The translations under genes and the position numbers were made by a program. Under the pieces are notes generated by a model. That model did not search any database and was not told the origin of the DNA. It saw only the letters and a list, made by a program, of their open reading frames with translations. A stretch of DNA of 64,000 bases from Costus lasius (Eukaryota > Streptophyta > Magnoliopsida > Zingiberales > Costaceae), in contig CM050449.1 in the NCBI GenBank assembly GCA_027563935.2, positions 15,018,501 to 15,082,500 on the forward strand. Direction: 5' to 3'. This document shows positions 59,700 through 64,000 of this stretch, in pieces. Within the stretch, counting starts at the first letter, position 1, and each line of letters begins with the position of its first letter.

Positions 59700-60127
59700 A
59701 TGAGAGTTTTCAGCATCGAAGGTGTGATAGATGAGTTCGAAGCACTGACGAAGAACGCTGGTCAGCTCCAAAGGGAGACTCTTAAGCAGATTCTGGATCA
59801 ACATGGCAAGGCTGAGTACTTGCAGAAGCTGGGCCTTGCAGGGAGAACCGACCCTGAGAGCTACAAAGCTTGCGTTCCTCTGGTCACTCACAGTGACTTG
59901 GAGGGCTACATCCAGAGGATCGTCGATGGCGATACTTCTCCCATCCTCACCGGGACTCCTTTATCTTCCATTTCACTCAGGTATCGCTTTGACTTCAATG
60001 CATCTGGTCAAACAACATTTTTTATAAGTTTGCTTTTAACAGCTCTGGAACTACACAAGGGAAACGCAAGTTTTTACCATTCAATAATGAGCTAGTTCAG
60101 TCCACAATGCAGATATATCGAACTTCA
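59700..60127 (+). pseudogene. GH3: GH3 acyl-acid amido synthetase, 5' part, interrupted in exon 2
   Basis: GH3 enzymes adenylate hormones such as indole-3-acetic or jasmonic acid and conjugate them to amino acids. Exon 1 (59700-59980) encodes MRVFSIEGVIDEFEALTKNA, the helical N-terminus, then TDPESYKACVPLVTHSDLEG and ILTGTPLSSISL. A 62-bp GT-AG intron follows. Exon 2 starts at 60043 with SSGTTQGKRKFLPFNNELVQ, which includes the ATP/AMP-binding SSGTTQGK, then STMQIYRTS. Homology stops at about 60127, where minus-strand caulimovirid RT/RNase H sequence begins. Only about 122 of the usual 570-610 residues are present. If the rest lies beyond the window, the gene is split by an integrant of at least 3.9 kb; as shown it cannot make the enzyme. 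Confidence 0.9.
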
Positions 60128-60131
60128 AAAA

Positions 60132-61200
60132 TTAGAAGAGTTGGATCAAAGGATTTTTCTCGCGAAATTTGCCAGAAGCATATCTGCAAATTACTTCTAC
60201 CTCTGTAGAGTATTTGTGGGGTTTTCGGAGGAGGATAGTTCCCCATCCATGTTCGCATCCATCTGTTTGAACAATGAGATAATCACTGTCCAAAGGTAAT
60301 TTAAGCAAAGGTAGTGTTTCTACCAGTTGCCTAATTTTATCAATTTGTTTGTAGTCTTCAGTGTTAAATTTCTTGACACCAGTAAGACTTAATTTTGAGT
60401 AGAGTGGTCCACTTATTTTATGTAGATCCTTTAAAAAAGGTCTAGCGTAATTAATAAGTCCCAAAAATTGCTGGAGACTTTTGGTATCTGTTACCTCAAA
60501 AGTTTTTATTTTTGAAGCAATATGAGGTTGGAGTTTTATAACTCCGTGACCTATTTCTACTCCCAAGTAGTCAATATTTTTTCTATAAAATTGTGATTTT
60601 TGTCCGGAGACAATAATCCCATTAGTATAGAATTTTTGTAATACAAGTTTTAAATGACTTGTATGTTCTTTTTCTGTTTTACTGTGTACTAGAATATCAT
60701 CTATATACACGCAAACAAATTCTTGATAAGGCTTAAAAACCTCATCCATTTTTCTTTGGAATACTGCGGGTGCAGTTTTTAGCCCAAATGGCATAACAAG
60801 CCATTCAAAACTTCCTAATGGACATGTAAATGCTGTCCATGGTATTGATTCTTCTGCCATCCTGATTTGCCAAAAACCAGACTTGCAGTCGAATTTTGAA
60901 AAGCATATGCTTCCCTGTATAGAGTTTATCAACTCTGTTTTGTCTGGAATGTCATAACTATCATCTTCTAGATTATCATTAAGGCGACGATAGTCAATAA
61001 CCATTCGAGATTTTCCTCTTACTTGTTCACTGTGTTTATTTACAATGAAAGCAGGGGATCTGTGAGGAGATGTACTCCGTCTTATGACATTGAGGTTTAG
61101 AAGTTCCTCAATATGCATTTTAAATTCAGCAATGTTTTCATTTGTTGCTATAATTTTCTTGTTTGTTATGCGAAAACCAGGGTCTTTGATTTTCAAGGTA
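60132..61200 (-). pseudogene. Caulimovirid reverse transcriptase and start of RNase H
   Basis: A 350-codon open frame without an ATG, as expected inside a polyprotein. The RT motifs are FSKFDCKSGFWQIRMAEES, WLVMPFGLKTAPAVFQRKMD, the catalytic VYIDDILVHS, and FLGLINYARPFLKDL. The first RNase H residues (QTDGCEHGWG, RYASGKF) follow and then a stop at the junction with GH3. This arrangement and spacing are those of caulimovirid pol. RNase H is truncated. The frame shifts near 61215 relative to the upstream segment. Confidence 0.93.
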
Positions 61201-61405
61201 CAAACAAGTTTGTTTTTCTCCCAATGTTATAAAAGACTTAGGAGAATTAGAAATCGGAATCCAAACAAGGGGATACGAAGATTTTTCAGGAGATTCTAAC
61301 CTGCTTATTGGGTTAGGCTTTTTGGGAAAATTAACAAACTGAACATTTAGCAGACCCAATGCTAAACCAACTTGATATGTTAAAACCTTATCTTGAACAT
61401 TTATA
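61200..61405 (-). pseudogene. Viral polyprotein segment upstream of RT, unassigned
   Basis: The minus strand is open and reads VINVQDKVLTYQVGLALG and YPLVWIPISNSPKSFITLGE before a frame change into RT. It could be a movement-protein-type or protease-to-RT linker segment; I cannot decide. Confidence 0.4.
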
Positions 61406-61408
61406 ACT

Positions 61409-61625
61409 ATGGAGTCTACTCCATATAAGATTATGACTCCAAAACTTATGCCACAACATGAGCATAAGTGGAAGGCTCGAAGTGGAAGTCAAGACCATCC
61501 TTGCATATACTGTTTTATGTTTCCTAGCATGGCTCTTCGTTTCCAATGTATTATATGCTCTACCGAAGCATGTAGGTATTGTTTAGAAAAACAACAAATT
61601 TCATTACCTAGTTCTAGTCAACCTG
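61409..61625 (+). pseudogene. Inverted Cys-rich motif fragment of the integrant
   Basis: The plus strand encodes C at 61502 and onward in the pattern CX2CX11CX2CX4CX2C (61502-61582), preceded by EHKWKARSG. This motif is described for badnaviruses and RTBV. It runs opposite to RT and the small ORF, showing an inversion inside the integrant. Confidence 0.75.
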
Positions 61626-61784
61626 TGATACCAAAAAGAGAGAGGAGGGGTATTTTTACACAAAAATACTTAAAAAGCGGTGCTAACTATATTAGAATAA
61701 GCATAAGAACTTACAAGGAGTAGAAGAACACGAAGAACACAGGACTCGAGGACTCACACAAAGACTCGGAAGCTGAATGCGGAT
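61626..61784 (-). repeat. 159-bp perfect direct repeat, copy B (viral leader start)
   Basis: It is identical over 159 bp to 62916-63074. On the minus strand it runs from ATCCGCATTCAGC to TGGTATCA. It is bounded by the stop of the small ORF on one side and by the inverted Cys-rich piece on the other. Confidence 0.95.
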
Positions 61785-62267
61785 TTACCATTCTTCTGAA
61801 TTTTTCTGTAGTTTTTCCAGAAGAGCGGCCGTTTTTGTGGTTTGATAGTCAAAAACCTTTGACTGTCTATGGAGATTATCTAGTATCTCTTTTAACTCAG
61901 CTGTGAGTTTTTGTTGTAATAATAAAGATCTTTCGATCTCTTTTACCATCGTGACCAGATACGTATACTGGTTCTTGATGTATTCTTGGTTTTCATGAAT
62001 ATTTCTTAATAAAATATTCTTTGTTAACATTTCAGTATGTACTGTTTTCCATAGTTCAGTACATACATGATTAAATTCTCTAAGGCTTTCTGCCTGAGAG
62101 ATTTGGAAATCAATTATTGTGTTTAACTGAGCATTCTCAGTATGTAATTGATGTCCATACCTACCATTTTCTCTAGGAAAATAGCATTTGTGTTTAGTTG
62201 CCTGGGAATTAGCTTGTATTTCCCAGTATTGTTGTGATAATTTTAAAGAGAGATAATTAATATCCAT
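61785..62267 (-). CDS. Small coiled-coil ORF of the integrant (P1/P2-like)
   Basis: The 160-codon frame starts MDINYLSLKLSQQYWEIQA. Its second half is rich in Leu/Lys/Glu/Gln with heptad character (IERSLLLQQKLTAELKEILD), as in the small ORF1/ORF2 virion-associated proteins of badnaviruses. It is the first ORF after the primer site, which is the usual place. The stop codon directly abuts the leader repeat copy B, so the natural C-terminus may be lost. Family assignment rests on position and helical character only. Confidence 0.55.
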   Translation of the reverse strand: MDINYLSLKLSQQYWEIQANSQATKHKCYFPRENGRYGHQLHTENAQLNTIIDFQISQAESLREFNHVCTELWKTVHTEMLTKNILLRNIHENQEYIKNQYTYLVTMVKEIERSLLLQQKLTAELKEILDNLHRQSKVFDYQTTKTAALLEKLQKNSEEW

Positions 62268-62911
62268 CTTTACTTTTTATTAGGTTGCTTTTTACCTAAT
62301 AAGGTGATTGTCATTTTTAAATTTTTAACCGTAAGATAGGTTCTTATGGTTATTTTATGCTTAGTAGCATAATTGTTTTTAAAGCCTTGCGGCTTTGGTG
62401 AATAAATACGTTTCATAGGAACTGTTGTGTAAAACACAAGTAAGAGCAGGTACTTAAAAATCAGCAGATCTACTAGTTACTCACGTATACTTGTATGGCA
62501 CTATGTTATGATGTATAAAGAGGTGTTCTAAGGATTAGTAATGCTTGCTATCTATAGATTCCTGGCCATTCTCATGCTTATATTTTCCTCCAATATCAAC
62601 CGCTTTACCATATGTATAGATAACAAACAGAACATCATGCTACATGGTCGTTAACATGCTTTGTGTCCCGGCGACTCTCCTAGTCAGTGGACGTTTGCAT
62701 ATCAAGCCATCGGCCCTTTAGTTCAGTTGATTATCTATACGATGGTGGCTTAGGCAGCCCCGGTCTCATTAGATTTGTATAAAAAATAAAGCAAAAGACG
62801 GCCTATCTGAAATAGCAAGTATACTACATCGGCTTAGCTCCTTCTTTATACTACCATAGTGTTACCCCATACTTATACGCTTTCACGTTCGATCAAATAA
62901 GGAAAGACCAA
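62268..62911 (-). other. Viral leader between primer site and first ORF
   Basis: About 640 nt with several short frames and no long ORF. A hairpin (TTATTAGGT...ACCTAATAA, about 62279-62304) lies just before the ORF start. Confidence 0.55.
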
Positions 62912-62923
62912 GCTCTGATACCA
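62912..62923 (-). other. tRNA-Met primer-binding site of integrant 2
   Basis: The minus strand reads TGGTATCAGAGC, the caulimovirid initiator-tRNA site, followed by TTGGTC. It fixes the orientation as minus. Confidence 0.9.
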
Positions 62924-63074
62924 AAAAGAGAGAGGAGGGGTATTTTTACACAAAAATACTTAAAAAGCGGTGCTAACTATATTAGAATAAGCATAAGAAC
63001 TTACAAGGAGTAGAAGAACACGAAGAACACAGGACTCGAGGACTCACACAAAGACTCGGAAGCTGAATGCGGAT
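62916..63074 (-). repeat. 159-bp perfect direct repeat, copy A (at its native place)
   Basis: It runs from about 27 bp downstream of the TATA box to the eighth base of the primer site. It therefore covers the predicted RNA 5' end up to the point where minus-strand synthesis starts. Confidence 0.95.
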
Positions 63075-63100
63075 ATCCTCTTACACTACTAGAGCTCTCC

Positions 63101-63107
63101 TTATATA
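63101..63107 (-). promoter_or_regulatory. TATA box of the viral promoter
   Basis: TATATAA on the minus strand. The predicted start lies near 63070-63078. Confidence 0.75.
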
Positions 63108-63164
63108 GACATGAGGAGAGAGCTTCTTTACATATGAAGTAACTTAGCTTCTAAGAAAAGCATC

Positions 63165-63310
63165 AAAGCATCTTACCCCTTCGGAAAAGGGGAAGCTAAA
63201 GGACACACAATAATATAGAGCATCTTGCCCCTTCAGAAAAGGGGAAGGTAAAGGCATCTGACATAAAGTTTCTGACTCTTGAGGATAGAGTCTGACCCTT
63301 CACGTGGTCT
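63165..63310 (-). promoter_or_regulatory. Promoter repeats and G-box
   Basis: Two copies of a roughly 35-bp unit (GCATCTT(A/G)CCCCTTC(G/A)GAAA..., about 63168 and 63222), each with a CCCCTTC/GAAAAGGGG hairpin, lie upstream of the TATA box. CACGTG at 63301-63306 is a G-box next to a GTGGTC/GACCAC inverted repeat. These look like activator sites, but activity is unknown. Confidence 0.5.
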
Positions 63311-63325
63311 GTGGGGACCACATCT

Positions 63326-64000
63326 TTAATCATCGGCCTGGATTTCTTCCAGGATATCATCAGCGTCATCCATAGGTTCGTCTTGACGCCCATAATCTTT
63401 AAACTCCGTGATTAAGGAGCCTTCATTTTTAACATGTTGAAGATGTTCATGCTGTCCTGGATGAGTGATGAAATGAGAGGGAAAAGGCACAAAAGTGACC
63501 TCATTCTCATCATCTACATATATTTTTATTATTTTATCTTCTGCCAAGAGGAAGGAAGGATAAAGAATCCTGCTTTCTTTTGTCATTGTATAGTTGCGCC
63601 ATAGCAATATTTGCTGCTCCAGAGGGTGATCTTGTACTCGTAATAATTCCCTTTGGCAAGAATGAAGATTCCAGAAATCTGGCAGCCAGTCTTGTTGCAG
63701 CTTAATGAGTACTTGATGCTTAGCATCACTTGGATAGCCCAAATACCATGGTGGGCAAGTACTGATATTAAGGTCCAAATAGCCATGGAACCTGTGATAT
63801 TGGTACATATGTTTAATACAATAATTTAACCTCCATGGGAAAGAGGCCATTTTTTCTAGATGGAGGGCGTGAACTATTAAACGATCTAATAGTCCATATT
63901 GAAAAAGATCCACTAAAGAGACCTGTGTACCCATAATAGTACAATCTTGCCATTCTGCGAGATCAATGGCAGCTTTAATGATGGTGAATCCTTTGTTGCA
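63326..64000 (-). pseudogene. Unassigned viral ORF upstream of the promoter, open to the window edge
   Basis: The minus-strand frame is open from the window end to a stop at 63326; an internal ATG is at 63932-63934. It contains FHGYLDLNISTCPPWYLGYP, HPLEQQILLWRNYTM and an acidic C-terminus (DEPMDDADDILEEIQADD). I do not recognise the family. Its place just before the promoter fits the C-terminus of the last viral ORF (end of the polyprotein or an ORF4-type protein). Confidence 0.5.

Larger units (their letters stand above)
60128..64000. mobile_element. Endogenous caulimovirid integrant 2 (badnavirus/tungrovirus-like), rearranged
   Basis: This is mostly minus-strand viral sequence. From 64000 downward: an unassigned ORF, promoter with TATA box, predicted RNA start, primer site, about 640-nt leader, small coiled-coil ORF, a second copy of the leader start, an inverted Cys-rich fragment, and RT with the start of RNase H. 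Capsid finger and protease are missing between them, and the Cys-rich part is flipped, so it is a scrambled integrant and not a full genome. The right end lies outside the window. Confidence 0.9.

Noticed and set aside
60128..64000. Treating the integrant as a replication-competent provirus
   Set aside because: Capsid finger and protease are missing from the order, the Cys-rich part is inverted, RNase H is truncated and a frame break precedes RT.

Overview
This is plant nuclear DNA, most likely from a monocot: the genes have GT-AG introns, the families are plant ones (vacuolar H+-ATPase subunit E, a GH3 amido-synthetase, DUF247), and some first exons are GC-rich. The monocot call is an inference from base composition and general character, not from a diagnostic marker. 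There is no sign of bacterial operons or organelle DNA. Most of the window is accessory sequence made of retrotransposons, DNA transposons, minisatellites and integrated caulimovirid (plant pararetrovirus) fragments.

Layout. 0-3 kb: no protein gene seen, but a TATA-led unit with a strong miR159/319-like hairpin at 1.7-1.9 kb. 3-6.8 kb: a complete six-exon V-ATPase subunit E gene on the minus strand. 7-8.3 kb: an orphan exon of a YJU2B/CCDC130-type splicing factor, followed by a decayed plus-strand Ty1/copia element (8.45-12.83 kb). 12.8-13.4 kb: a G-rich tract and a duplicated tRNA-like block. 13.5-15.2 kb: a degenerate caulimovirid fragment. 15.2-31.8 kb: a nest of three elements, all or partly on the minus strand: an outer long-LTR copia-type element without pol, a short-LTR copia element inside its gag, and a 4.7-kb TG...CA element X1 inside the RNase H region of that copia. 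31.8-32.8 kb: a broken Ty3/gypsy integrase. 34.5 kb: a ubiquitin-conjugating enzyme exon remnant.

36.3-44.3 kb: one intact DUF247 gene flanked by two broken copies and by a 776-bp segmental duplication carrying the 5' end of element X2, a relative of X1, with long minisatellite arrays. 44.3-50.6 kb: a 198-bp MITE and a complete 5.76-kb hAT transposon with 8-bp target duplications, whose transposase has one premature stop. 51-57 kb: two related MITE-like elements with GC-rich cargo, and AT-rich DNA without genes.

58.5-60.1 kb: promoter, 5' UTR, exon 1 and the start of exon 2 of a GH3 gene. The GH3 reading frame is cut within exon 2 by a rearranged badnavirus/tungrovirus-like integrant that runs to the end of the window. 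The integrant carries RT, a Cys-rich motif in inverted orientation, a small coiled-coil ORF, a TATA box, a tRNA-Met primer-binding site and an unassigned ORF. Its most unusual feature is a perfect 159-bp direct repeat running from the predicted RNA start to the primer-binding site, which matches the expected extent of minus-strand strong-stop DNA.

The genes do not form a pathway. The window mainly records repeated insertion around a few conserved genes, two of which (YJU2B-like and GH3) appear truncated or split here.
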